Positions 44,805-52,913 of a stretch of DNA of 64,000 bases are shown here, one piece after another. The DNA is from Conexibacter sp. CPCC 206217. GTDB taxonomy: Bacteria; Actinomycetota; Thermoleophilia; Solirubrobacterales; Solirubrobacteraceae. Position numbers and translations under genes: made by a program. The notes under the pieces are model-generated. The model was not told the DNA's origin and searched no databases. It saw nothing but the letters and a program-made list of their open reading frames with translations. The first letter of the stretch is position 1, and each line of letters starts with the position of its first letter. The stretch lies in NCBI RefSeq assembly GCF_030646165.1, contig NZ_JAUTDO010000015.1:1-64000 (forward strand), read 5' to 3'.

Positions 44805-46358
44805 ATGGAACGCAAGTGGTGGACCCTGATCGCGGTGTCGGTGGCGACGTTCATGCTGCTGCTCGACATCACGGTCGTCAACGTGGCGCTGCCGTCGATC
44901 CGCGACGACCTCGGCGCCAGCTTCGAGGACCTGCAGTGGGTGATCGACGCGTACGCGCTGACGCTCGCCGCGCTGGTGCTGACGGCGGGATCGCTCGCGG
45001 ACCGGCTCGGGCGCCGCAGGATCTTCGTCGCGGGCCTGGCGATCTTCACGGGCGCGTCGCTGTGCTGCGCGCTGGCGCCGGACCCGACCGTGCTGAACGT
45101 CGCCCGCGCGCTGCAGGGCGTCGGCGGCGCGGCGATGTTCGCCGTCTCGCTCGCGCTGATCGCGCAGGAGTTCGCGCCCGGCCGCGAGCGCGGGACGGCG
45201 ATGGGCGCCTACGGCGCGACGATCGGCGTGGCGGTCGCGATCGGCCCGTTGCTGGGCGGCGCGCTGACCGATTCGCTCGGCTGGGAGGCGATCTTCTACT
45301 TGAACGTCCCGATCGGCCTCGCCGCGATCGCGATCACGTACGCGAAGCTGCGCGAGAGCCGCGACCCGCACGCGACGCGTGTCGACTGGGCCGGCACGGC
45401 GACCTTCAGCGCGTCGCTCGTACTGCTCGTGCTGGCGCTCGTGCGCGGCAACGCGGAGGGGTGGGGGAGTGGGCTGATCGTCTCGCTGCTGGTCGGCGCG
45501 GCGGTGCTGTTCGGTGCGTTCGTGGCGATCGAGCGGCGTGTCGCGGAGCCGATGCTCCCGCTCGGTCTGTTCCGCCGCGCCTCGTTCACCGGTGTGCAGA
45601 TCGCGGCGTTCGCGATCTCCGGCTCGATGTTCGCGCTGTTCCTGTACCTGACGCTGTACCTGCAGAGCTATCTCGGCCTGTCGCCGTTCCAGGCCGGCCT
45701 GCGCTACCTGCCGATCACGGTCGCGAGCTTTGTCGCCGCGCCGATCGCGGGGGCGCTGCTGTCGCGCGTGCCGGCGCGGCTGCTGATGAGCACGGGGCTG
45801 GGGATGGCCGGCGTCGGCCTGCTGCTGATGTCCGGCGTCGCGGTCGACTCGGAGTGGACGACGCTGCTCGGCGGCTTCATCGTCGCGGGCGCGGGCGTTG
45901 GGCTGATCAACCCCGTCATCGGCGACGTCGCGATCAGCGTCGTGCCGAAGGAGCAGAGCGGGATGGCGGCCGGCATCAACGACACCTTCCGCCAGGTCGG
46001 CGTCGCCGTCGGGATCGCCGTCTGGGGCGCGATCTTCGTCGGCCGCGGAGCCGACCGCGTGCGCGAGTTGCTGGCCGGCACGCCGTCGGCGACGGGCGAG
46101 CGGCCGCGCCAACTGGTCGAGGCGGCCTCCTCCGGCAACCTCGACCAGGCGCTCGCGACGGTGCCGGCGGGCTCGCGCGGCGCCGCCGGCGACGCCGCGC
46201 GCGAGGGCTTCCTCGCCGGCCTCAACGACGTCCTCACGCTCGGCGCGCTGCTCTGCTTCGCCGGCGCGGCGCTGACGCTGTGGTTGGTGCGCGAGCGCGA
46301 GATCGAGCGGGACGCGGTGGTGGAGGTGGAGGATCCTGCGACTCCGGTCGTGGCATAG
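44805..46358 (+). CDS. MFS drug exporter, DHA2 (EmrB/QacA, 14-TM) family
   Basis: A 517-aa transporter with about 14 helices. N-terminal helix 1 is followed by DITVVNVALPSIRDDLGASFEDLQWVIDAYALTLAALVLTAGSLADRLGRRR, the family motif set. Motif C is GAYGATIGVAVAIGPLLGGALTD. It exports drugs or metabolites by proton antiport. AAGGAG (44788-44793) precedes the ATG. It is the likely target of the divergent ECF41 sigma factor. ECF41 partners are more often oxidoreductases or epimerases, so a drug exporter is less usual. Confidence 0.93.
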   Translation: MERKWWTLIAVSVATFMLLLDITVVNVALPSIRDDLGASFEDLQWVIDAYALTLAALVLTAGSLADRLGRRRIFVAGLAIFTGASLCCALAPDPTVLNVARALQGVGGAAMFAVSLALIAQEFAPGRERGTAMGAYGATIGVAVAIGPLLGGALTDSLGWEAIFYLNVPIGLAAIAITYAKLRESRDPHATRVDWAGTATFSASLVLLVLALVRGNAEGWGSGLIVSLLVGAAVLFGAFVAIERRVAEPMLPLGLFRRASFTGVQIAAFAISGSMFALFLYLTLYLQSYLGLSPFQAGLRYLPITVASFVAAPIAGALLSRVPARLLMSTGLGMAGVGLLLMSGVAVDSEWTTLLGGFIVAGAGVGLINPVIGDVAISVVPKEQSGMAAGINDTFRQVGVAVGIAVWGAIFVGRGADRVRELLAGTPSATGERPRQLVEAASSGNLDQALATVPAGSRGAAGDAAREGFLAGLNDVLTLGALLCFAGAALTLWLVREREIERDAVVEVEDPATPVVA

Positions 46359-46361
46359 AGT
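46356..46361 (+). promoter_or_regulatory. -10 box (TAGAGT) of the LLM oxidoreductase
   Basis: TAGAGT contains the MFS stop codon and ends 6 nt before ATG 46368. It would give the next gene its own leaderless transcript. Confidence 0.4.
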
Positions 46362-46367
46362 CCAGCG

Positions 46368-47414
46368 ATGCAGGTCTGGCTCCACGCCTTCTCGTTCCCC
46401 CATCGCACCGCCGCCCTCGCGCGGCAGGCGGAGGCGTGGGGGTTCACGGGGCTGTTCGTCGCCGACAGCCAGAACCTCAACGCCGACGTCTGGATCGAGC
46501 TGGCGCTCGCCGCCGCGGCGACGCGGCAGCTCCAGCTCGGGCCGGGCGTGACCAACCCCGCCACGCGACATCCGGCGGTGACGGCCTCGGCGGCGGCGAC
46601 GCTGCAGGAGGAGAGCGGCGGGCGCGTCGTGCTGGGGCTCGGACGCGGCGACTCGGCGTTGTCGCAGATCGGCCTGGCGCCGGTCCACGTCGCCGGGTTC
46701 GAGCGCGCGCTCGCGGAGCTGCAGGGCTTCCTGCGCGGTGAGGAGGTCGTGCTCGACGACGACGTGCGCAGCTCGATCGGCTGGATCGCGGCGTCGCAGC
46801 AGCCGAAGGTCCCGGTCGCGGTCGCCGCGACCGGTCCGCACGTGATCGCTGCCGCGGCCCGCCACGCGGAGATGCTCGACTTCACGGTGGGTGCGGAGCG
46901 CGAGCGGTTGGCATGGGCGATCGAGGCGGCGAGGGCGGCGGGCGAGGCGGCTCGCGCGGGCGCGCTCCCCGACGGCGCAGGTCGCTCGCCGGGCGCCGCC
47001 CTCTCGCTCGGCGCGTTCGTCAACGTCGCGGTCGATCCGGATCGCGCCGCCGCGCGCGATCTCGTGCGTGGCAGCACCGCGATCCTCGCGCGCTTTGGCA
47101 CGGAGGGCGCGCCCGCCGATGGCCTTTCCGAGGTCACGAAGGCCGGCATCGCGCAGCTCGGCGCGGAGTACGAGGAGGCGCGCCATGGGCAGTCGAGCGC
47201 GCCGGCCGCGCGCCGGTTGGAAGACGACTTCATCGACCGCTTCGCCGTCTGCGGGCCGGCCGGCGAGGTGCTCGAACGGCTGCTCGCCTTGCGCGACCTC
47301 GGGCTCGAGCGGATCGTCGTCGTGCCCGGCTCTCTCGACGCCGATGCAGCCGCGGTCGAGGCGTCGAACGAGCGTTTCGCGGCGGACGTGCTGCCGGGGC
47401 TGCTGGCGGCGTGA
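46368..47414 (+). CDS. F420-dependent LLM-class oxidoreductase
   Basis: A 348-aa luciferase-like monooxygenase-fold protein. N-terminal strands (QVWLHAFSFPHRTAALARQAEAWGFTGLFVADSQ), QLGPGVTNPATRHPAVTASAAATLQEESGGRVVLGLGRGDS and VPVAVAATGPHVIAAAARHAEMLDF follow the F420 subfamily related to methylene-H4MPT reductase. The substrate is unknown. It is 9 bp from the MFS gene and may share its transcript as well as having its own box. Confidence 0.88.
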   Translation: MQVWLHAFSFPHRTAALARQAEAWGFTGLFVADSQNLNADVWIELALAAAATRQLQLGPGVTNPATRHPAVTASAAATLQEESGGRVVLGLGRGDSALSQIGLAPVHVAGFERALAELQGFLRGEEVVLDDDVRSSIGWIAASQQPKVPVAVAATGPHVIAAAARHAEMLDFTVGAERERLAWAIEAARAAGEAARAGALPDGAGRSPGAALSLGAFVNVAVDPDRAAARDLVRGSTAILARFGTEGAPADGLSEVTKAGIAQLGAEYEEARHGQSSAPAARRLEDDFIDRFAVCGPAGEVLERLLALRDLGLERIVVVPGSLDADAAAVEASNERFAADVLPGLLAA

Positions 47415-47439
47415 CCGCACGATCTTACATTTAGCGGTC

Positions 47440-48753
47440 TCACACCGTGGGAGCTGAGGTCCGTCGATTCCCGTCGTCGCGCGGTCGCACCGCTCGCCAC
47501 ATCGTCGCGCTCGCATCCCCCGCGGCGATCAGCAGCGCGACGTTGCGCAGCACGAGCGTCGTCGGGTTGACGTCGCTCAGCTCCAGCGCGGGCGCCCCGG
47601 GATAGAGGCCGACGGTCATCACGACCGCGGCGGCGACGATCCAGGCAGGCCGCGCGAGCCGCGTCTCGCGTGAGCACAGCACGACCGCGACGAGCCCCAC
47701 GAGCCAGATCATGAACTGCGGGCTCAGCACGCGGCTGACGACGATCGACAGCAGCACGACGGTGAAGACCGCGTCGCGACCGGCGGCGAGGCTGGTGAGA
47801 TAGCGGGCGGCGTCGTCGTGGAAGCCGTCGTCGGCGGCTGACTCGTCGCCGTTGGCGCCGCCGGCGCTGTCGCGCTCGCAGCCGCAGACGCTGCCCCGCC
47901 GCACGATTCGCTCCCGCATGATCCACCACCCCGCCGCCGCCAGCCCGAGCAGCAGCATCAGCCACCCCAACCCGTCCGCGAGCGTGGCGGCGAGCGGGGC
48001 GCTCAGTTCGTTGGTGCCGTTGCGGAAGACCGTCGCGACCGGCTCGCCGCTGACGACGCGCGCGACGTGCCACGGCGTCGCGCCGATCGCCTCGACCTGC
48101 AGCCCGCGCTGCTGCTGGTGGTCGAGGAAGCCGCTCTGGTCGCCGAACGCGAGCGCCGCGGACGCGAACACCGCGACCGCGGCGACGGCGACGCCCGCGG
48201 CCGCGCGCAGCAGTCGCCGCCGATCGCGCTCAGCCAGCAGCACCGCGAGCGGCCACAGCTTCAGCATCGCGCCGGCACCCAGCAACGCCCCGAGCCAGAA
48301 CGCGCGCATGCGGATCGCGACGAGCCCGCCGACGGCGATCACGGTCGGGACGAGGTCGAAGCGCAGCAGAGGGATCGCGCCCATGCACGGCATCAGCAGC
48401 AGCCACGCCCACACGCCGGCGTCGCGCCGCTCGCGCCGGGCGAGCGTCGCCACGAGCACGAGCCCGAGCAGGTCGACCAGCAGCATCAGCCCGACGAACG
48501 CCTCGCCGAACGGCGCGTCGAAGACGCGCGGGAGCAGCAGCAGGAAGGCGACCAGCGGCGGGTACTGCCAGTTGTCGCTCCGCGGCAGCGCGTGCGTGCC
48601 CGCGAGCTGATCCGACCACGCGTGGAACAGGTAGACGTCCTGCAGCTGCCCGCCGTCCACGTCGTTGAAGAACCCCGCCTGCACGACCATGAACGCGCGC
48701 GTCAGCAACCACGCTGCCGCCCAGGCGAGGTAGGTGCGCTGCGCGGCGGACAT
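47440..48753 (-). CDS. GT87-like polyprenol-dependent membrane glycosyltransferase
   Basis: A 437-aa polytopic protein with about ten to twelve helices. An early acidic loop with FNDVDGGQLQDVYLFHAWSDQLAGTHALPRSDNWQYPPL and the FDLVPTVIAVGGLVAIRMRAFWLGALLGAGAMLKLWPLAVLL block are typical of actinobacterial GT87/DUF2029 mannosyltransferases that use polyprenyl-phosphate sugars. The catalytic Asp is expected in the first loop. ATG 48753 is preferred; the upstream 23 codons are Arg-rich and unlike a membrane start. It converges with the LLM gene. A roughly 40-residue Cys/Asp-rich cytoplasmic loop is an oddity. Confidence 0.82.
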   Translation of the reverse strand: MSAAQRTYLAWAAAWLLTRAFMVVQAGFFNDVDGGQLQDVYLFHAWSDQLAGTHALPRSDNWQYPPLVAFLLLLPRVFDAPFGEAFVGLMLLVDLLGLVLVATLARRERRDAGVWAWLLLMPCMGAIPLLRFDLVPTVIAVGGLVAIRMRAFWLGALLGAGAMLKLWPLAVLLAERDRRRLLRAAAGVAVAAVAVFASAALAFGDQSGFLDHQQQRGLQVEAIGATPWHVARVVSGEPVATVFRNGTNELSAPLAATLADGLGWLMLLLGLAAAGWWIMRERIVRRGSVCGCERDSAGGANGDESAADDGFHDDAARYLTSLAAGRDAVFTVVLLSIVVSRVLSPQFMIWLVGLVAVVLCSRETRLARPAWIVAAAVVMTVGLYPGAPALELSDVNPTTLVLRNVALLIAAGDASATMWRAVRPRDDGNRRTSAPTV

Positions 48754-48888
48754 GAGCGGAGGCGAGCGCAGAGGCGACGGTCGCGCTCGTCGGTCGCAGC
48801 GTACGCGATGGCGACCGCGCACCCCAGGCCGCCGGCCGATAATTCACACGACCGTCACAGGTTGGAGGATCGCGACGCGAAGGCACGG

Positions 48889-48908
48889 CGTACGCGAATG
48901 TGCGTACG
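48889..48908. promoter_or_regulatory. Inverted repeat CGTACGC-N6-GCGTACG
   Basis: Perfect 7-bp arms in the 206-bp gap between divergent genes, 38 bp upstream of the -10 box at 48947. A possible operator. Confidence 0.4.
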
Positions 48909-48946
48909 TCGCGCGACCAGGCGGTTTGAAGGCTGCGATCCGCTGT

Positions 48947-48952
48947 TAAGTT
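48947..48952 (+). promoter_or_regulatory. -10 box (TAAGTT) of secreted protein gene
   Basis: TAAGTT ends 7 nt before ATG 48960, with TTGAAG 15 bp further upstream as a possible -35. Confidence 0.5.
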
Positions 48953-48959
48953 CCGCTGC

Positions 48960-50975
48960 ATGCGCGTGCGATGGCGGTACCTCGGGGTCGTGGGCGCGTG
49001 CGCCGCGACCGTGCTGATCGGCGCCGGCGGCGCGTCGGCGGACTGGAGCGCGGTCACCCCGCTGCCGGTCGGGACGACCTCGATCGGCGACCAGATCCTC
49101 AGCTCCCCGACGGGGGAGCTGCTGCGCTACGGGGTCCAGGACGGCTACCCGGCGGTGACGCCGCTCGGGCCCGGCGGCCTCGGAAGCGCGACGAGAATTC
49201 CCGGCGCGCCGAGAGACGCGGTGCCCGGCGCCGTCGCCTTCCTGCCCGACGGCAGCGCGGTGATGTCGTACTACAGATTCAACAGCGGGCCGCTGCAGCT
49301 GATCGTCCGCTTCGCCGACGGTAGCTTCGGCCCGGCCTACAACGCCGGCTCCGCGACGGAGGGCTTCGCCGCGCGCGCCGGCGAGGTGCTGACGATCGGC
49401 GAGACGTTCTTCAACGTGCCGCAGGTCTCGGTCGCGTCGCTGTCGCTGGCGCCGAACGGGACGATGGCGCCGGTCGGCTCTGCGGTCCCGATCTACATCG
49501 CGCCCGGTTCCGGCGTCGACAGATACGGGACGCAGATCGCGCCGTCGAGCGTCGCGCTCGACGCCGACGGGCAGGCCGAGGCGGTGCTCAGCATCGACCA
49601 CATCGAGACGAGCGGCAACGAGGTGCTGGCAGTCCACCGCGACGCCGGCGGCACGTGGGACGCGCCGAGCAGCATCTCGGCCGGTCTGCCCGGCGCCTAC
49701 TTCGCCGGCGCCGCGAAGACGGCGGTCGCGCCCGGCGGTCGCATGCTGGTCGCGTTCACGACCGGCGACGGCACGCTGCTGACGTCGTCGCTGTGGACCT
49801 CGCTGCGCGAGCCGGGGAGACGGATCCCGCTGCCGTCGAACGTGAACAGCCTCGCCGGGGCCGGCGGCGCGGGCAACTTCCCGACGCTCCTCGCGGCGGG
49901 CGGCGACGGGACCGTCGCGCTCGCCACCAACACGGCGAGATGCACGAGCACGAGCATCAACGAGGTGACGCAGCGGACGATCGACGTGCGCGCCGCCGCG
50001 CCCGGCGAGCCGCTGAGCAGCTACTCGATCGGGATCTCCAACAGCGAGATGGCGAAGAGCCGCCTGATCTCGCTCGGCGCCGGCGGCGGCGGCGCTGCGA
50101 TCGTCGGCGTCAACGACCAGCAGATCACCTCCGGCGTCTCCGACAACACCTGCACGACCGGGAACCTGATCAACAACGCCGGAACGGTCAGCGACCGCGT
50201 CACGCTCGTGAGCCCGTACGACGGCACCACGCGCACGTTCGGGACAGGCAGCTTCGTCGGCGGCAGCAACGGCAGCGTCAGACTCGCCGCCGACGCCGTC
50301 GGGATCGACGACGACGGCAACGCCGGCGTCAGCGGGCGGCTGGCGGTCTCGGGCGTGCCCGCGTTCGCGTGGTACACCGGGCCGGGACGGCCGGGCGGTG
50401 GCAGAAGAGACGGCGGGGATCCGAATCCCGGCGGCGGGCCGGGGCCGGGCGGCGATCCGGGGCCGGGGCCGGGCGACGGCGGGCCCTCCGCGCCCGCCGC
50501 GCCGACGCCGCCCGGCAGAATCACGACGCCGATCGTGAACCCGCCGAGCGGCAACCGAGCGCCGACCGCGACCGCGAGACCGACGGCGCTGTCAGCCGAC
50601 GGCAGAGTCACGGTGACGCTCACCGGCCCGACGCTGAGCGATCCCGGCGCGGTGCTCGGCCAGCAGCTCGCGCTGCAGGTCTTCGCCGGGCCCGGCGCCA
50701 CGCGCGCCAGCGCGGCGGCGAAGGCGAGGGCGAGAGGGAAGGCGAGAGGCAGAAGAGGCCGCAAGCCGGCGAAGCCGACCCTGATCGGCAGCGTCAGCAA
50801 GAGCGTGCGGCTGAGATCGAGACAGCGGCTCGTCGTCAGACTGCAGCTGTCGCCGAAGCTGACGCGCTACGTCAGATCGCACGCGAAGGCGACCGTCAAG
50901 CTGACGCTGACCTCGACGCTGAGAGGTCACGCCAAGACGGTCACCACGCGCACGATCAAGCGCGGCGGGCACTGA
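48960..50975 (+). CDS. Large secreted protein, propeller-like N-terminus and basic C-terminus
   Basis: A 671-aa exported protein. Signal peptide about 1-27 (ending GGASAD). About residues 28-470 have short beta-rich repeats of the kind seen in propellers (LSSPTGELLRYGVQDG, VAFLPDGSAVMSYYRF, VALDADGQAEAVLSID, LLAAGGDGTVALATNT, GIDDDGNAGVSGRLAV). A Gly/Pro/Asp linker (about 478-525) and a C-terminal basic beta domain rich in Arg/Lys (KARARGKARGRRGRKPAKPT, then SVSKSVRLRSRQRLVVRLQLSPK) follow. No enzymatic motif is seen. The C-terminal layout matches other exported proteins of this window, which suggests a shared wall-binding or polymer-binding role. Confidence 0.75.
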   Translation: MRVRWRYLGVVGACAATVLIGAGGASADWSAVTPLPVGTTSIGDQILSSPTGELLRYGVQDGYPAVTPLGPGGLGSATRIPGAPRDAVPGAVAFLPDGSAVMSYYRFNSGPLQLIVRFADGSFGPAYNAGSATEGFAARAGEVLTIGETFFNVPQVSVASLSLAPNGTMAPVGSAVPIYIAPGSGVDRYGTQIAPSSVALDADGQAEAVLSIDHIETSGNEVLAVHRDAGGTWDAPSSISAGLPGAYFAGAAKTAVAPGGRMLVAFTTGDGTLLTSSLWTSLREPGRRIPLPSNVNSLAGAGGAGNFPTLLAAGGDGTVALATNTARCTSTSINEVTQRTIDVRAAAPGEPLSSYSIGISNSEMAKSRLISLGAGGGGAAIVGVNDQQITSGVSDNTCTTGNLINNAGTVSDRVTLVSPYDGTTRTFGTGSFVGGSNGSVRLAADAVGIDDDGNAGVSGRLAVSGVPAFAWYTGPGRPGGGRRDGGDPNPGGGPGPGGDPGPGPGDGGPSAPAAPTPPGRITTPIVNPPSGNRAPTATARPTALSADGRVTVTLTGPTLSDPGAVLGQQLALQVFAGPGATRASAAAKARARGKARGRRGRKPAKPTLIGSVSKSVRLRSRQRLVVRLQLSPKLTRYVRSHAKATVKLTLTSTLRGHAKTVTTRTIKRGGH

Positions 50976-50996
50976 CACACCGAGGCGCCGAGCGGA

Positions 50997-51024
50997 CGGC
51001 TCCGGTCGTGCTCGACCGGAGCCG
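50997..51024. terminator. Bidirectional terminator between convergent secreted-protein genes
   Basis: CGGCTCCGGTC / GACCGGAGCCG, an 11-bp perfect stem with a GTGCTC loop, 22 bp after the plus-strand stop and 9 bp before the minus-strand stop. Confidence 0.75.
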
Positions 51025-51032
51025 CCGCAGAC

Positions 51033-51944
51033 CTACAGCTGCCGGTACTGCACGTTCACGCTGACGCTGCTGTACGGCGTCGCGGCGCAGGCGAGGAAGG
51101 GGAGCGTGCGCGTCAGGCTCGGCTGCGCGGCGCCCCACAGAGTCGACATCTGCGTGCTTGTCATCGACGTGCCGGGCGCGAGGTAGGTGGTCGCGCTCGC
51201 GTCGCCGCACTGCTCGGTCGAGTGGCCGGGCTTGACGAAGAACAGCGGCGGGCCGCCGGCCGGGTTCGTCACTCTCGTCAGGACGGCGTTGAAGCCGGCG
51301 CCGCCGCCGTACTGGCCGAGGAACGGGACGTAGCCCTGGATCACTTGCTGCGCGTTCATCCGCACGGACGCGTCATGGATCGACCCCGGGGCGTTCTGGT
51401 TGGCGGCTCTCTGCACGTCCTTCAGCCACATCAGGTTGATGCCGAACGAGCGCTCGCCGTAGACGACGTAGTCGTTGGCGACGGTGTTGAAGAGGCTCGC
51501 CGCGCTGTCGTCTCTACGCGTGTTGACCTTCCACTGGAAGGAGGGCGATCTCGACCACTGCAGGTTGATGCCGAAGGTCTCGTGGCCGTAGACGAGGTAC
51601 TGGTTACGGGCGCTGTTGAAGATCGCGACGTTCGCCGTCGGGTCGATCGCGTATCTGCGGTGGTCGCGCACGTTCGGCGCCGGCGGCTTCGGGATGAACT
51701 GCCACTGCGTCGAGTAGGAGCGCCAGACGAGGTCGACGCCGAACGTCCGGCTGCCGTAGCCGACGTAGCTCTTGTTGACCATGTTCTTGAGGAAGTACGG
51801 GCTGTTGTACGACGGCGCGTAATTGCCGACGTTCCACTGCTGCGGGTCGGTCGGCGAGACGGCTGAGGCGCTCGCCGGGATCGCGATCAGCGTCAGCAGC
51901 GCGATCAGCAGGGCGGCGGGGCGGGCGAGACGGTGGATGCGCAT
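51033..51944 (-). CDS. Secreted protein with three YxVYG-FGINLxW repeats (possible beta-trefoil lectin)
   Basis: A 303-aa exported protein; ATG 51944 has a GGAGGAG Shine-Dalgarno. Signal peptide about 1-28. Three internal repeats centre on SYVGYGSRTFGVDLVW (59-74), YLVYGHETFGINLQW (116-130) and YVVYGERSFGINLMW (159-173), each preceded by an FLKN/IFNS/LFNT strand. Three copies of about 45 residues suggest a beta-trefoil, a fold common in sugar-binding lectins. A separate C-terminal region (about 185-303) has one Cys pair. I do not know a named family for it. TGTCAA on the plus strand at 52035-52040 gives a TTGACA -35 for this gene. Confidence 0.7.
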   Translation of the reverse strand: MRIHRLARPAALLIALLTLIAIPASASAVSPTDPQQWNVGNYAPSYNSPYFLKNMVNKSYVGYGSRTFGVDLVWRSYSTQWQFIPKPPAPNVRDHRRYAIDPTANVAIFNSARNQYLVYGHETFGINLQWSRSPSFQWKVNTRRDDSAASLFNTVANDYVVYGERSFGINLMWLKDVQRAANQNAPGSIHDASVRMNAQQVIQGYVPFLGQYGGGAGFNAVLTRVTNPAGGPPLFFVKPGHSTEQCGDASATTYLAPGTSMTSTQMSTLWGAAQPSLTRTLPFLACAATPYSSVSVNVQYRQL

Positions 51945-52128
51945 GGCGGTCTCCTCGGAGCGGTGGGCCTGTGGACTGCGATCCACTCTCCTCTGGGACG
52001 TCCCCGCTGTCCGTCGACCGCGTGACGGGCGTTGTGTCAAGTGCGCGACAGAGGCTCGGCGGTCCGCGCCCGCGGCGGCGCCCTGCGCGCGATCCGCGCG
52101 GCGATCGACTCTGAGCTGACCGTCGAGG

Positions 52129-52154
52129 GCTGACGGGCGCCCGAGCCCGTCAGC
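52129..52154 (-). terminator. Hairpin after the small secreted protein gene
   Basis: GCTGACGGGC / GCCCGTCAGC, a 10-bp perfect stem with a 6-nt loop, 17 bp past the stop of the minus-strand gene at 52172. Confidence 0.6.
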
Positions 52155-52171
52155 TCCTCGACGACCTCAGC

Positions 52172-52615
52172 TCAGCGCTTCGGGCAGGTGAGCGTGACCG
52201 GCTCGCCGTCGGCCTCGGGGGTGCTGACGATCAGGCGCGTGAAGATCTCGCGCTGCAGCGCCGGGCAGGCGCGCAGGCGCCAGACGCGGACGGTCACTCT
52301 CGAGCGCACGAATCTGCCGCCGGCGCAGTTGGGATCGCAGTCGTTGACGACCCACGTGCCCTTGGCGACGCCCTCGCTCGCGTTCCACTTGCTCCATCTG
52401 AGGCCGGTCAGCGACTCGTTCGCGTCGGCGCAGGTGATCACGAATCTCGACGGCTTGACGACGCCTCTGCCGGCGCAGGTCGGCAGCACCGGGTGCGACG
52501 GTCTGGCCGCGACCGCGCTGGAGCCGGCGGCGGCGACGCCGAGCACGGCGACCGCGGCAGCGGCAAGGGCGGGCGCGCGGAGCGCGCGAAGGGCGCGAAG
52601 GGGGGAGACGGACAT
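52172..52615 (-). CDS. Small secreted cysteine-containing protein
   Basis: A 147-aa exported protein. ATG 52615 has an AGGAGG Shine-Dalgarno 7 nt upstream. Signal peptide about 1-37 (AAAAVAVLGVAAAGSSAVAA). The mature part of about 110 residues has six Cys (TCAGRG, TCADAN, DCDPNCAGG, ACPAL, TCPKR), so probably three disulfides. I recognise the type as a small hypothetical exported protein seen in Solirubrobacterales but know no function. A 22-bp perfect palindrome lies just upstream. Confidence 0.75.
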   Translation of the reverse strand: MSVSPLRALRALRAPALAAAAVAVLGVAAAGSSAVAARPSHPVLPTCAGRGVVKPSRFVITCADANESLTGLRWSKWNASEGVAKGTWVVNDCDPNCAGGRFVRSRVTVRVWRLRACPALQREIFTRLIVSTPEADGEPVTLTCPKR

Positions 52616-52633
52616 ACGGGGACCTCCTGGTTG

Positions 52634-52655
52634 CGATGACGCCATGGCGTCATCG
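52634..52655. promoter_or_regulatory. 22-bp perfect palindrome, probable operator
   Basis: Each half is CGATGACGCCA and the two halves abut with no spacer. It lies between the small secreted protein gene (minus) and the RelA/SpoT gene (plus), 19 bp upstream of the former's ATG. Such perfect symmetry suggests a dimeric repressor site. Confidence 0.55.
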
Positions 52656-52913
52656 ATGACGACTCGCTCCTGTCTATCGGCGCGAGTGGCGCCCGGCTGT
52701 ATCCCCTTGAAGGTCGGGCGCCGAACCAACCCACTCGTGGACGCGAACGCTGCCCGACCGCCGGCGGAAGAGCCCGCTTCGACGGCCGCTTCCACATCGT
52801 CGCGGTGCACCCGGCGGCAAGCTCTCGTCGCCGATGCGCCGCTACCTGCGGGTACTCGCCCCGCGCCGAGACGCGACTTTCAAGGTAGTTGGCGCGCTGC
52901 CGATCACTGTGGT

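Noticed and set aside
43641..47516. A very long minus-strand open frame (over 1200 codons) across the AraC-sigma-MFS-LLM region
   Set aside because: It is antisense to several well-recognised proteins and has Arg/Asp-rich nonsense composition, as expected from high GC.
52041..52133. A 30-codon GTG ORF between two secreted-protein genes
   Set aside because: It could be the C-terminal remnant of a regulator, but it is too short and lacks a ribosome-binding site or family match.
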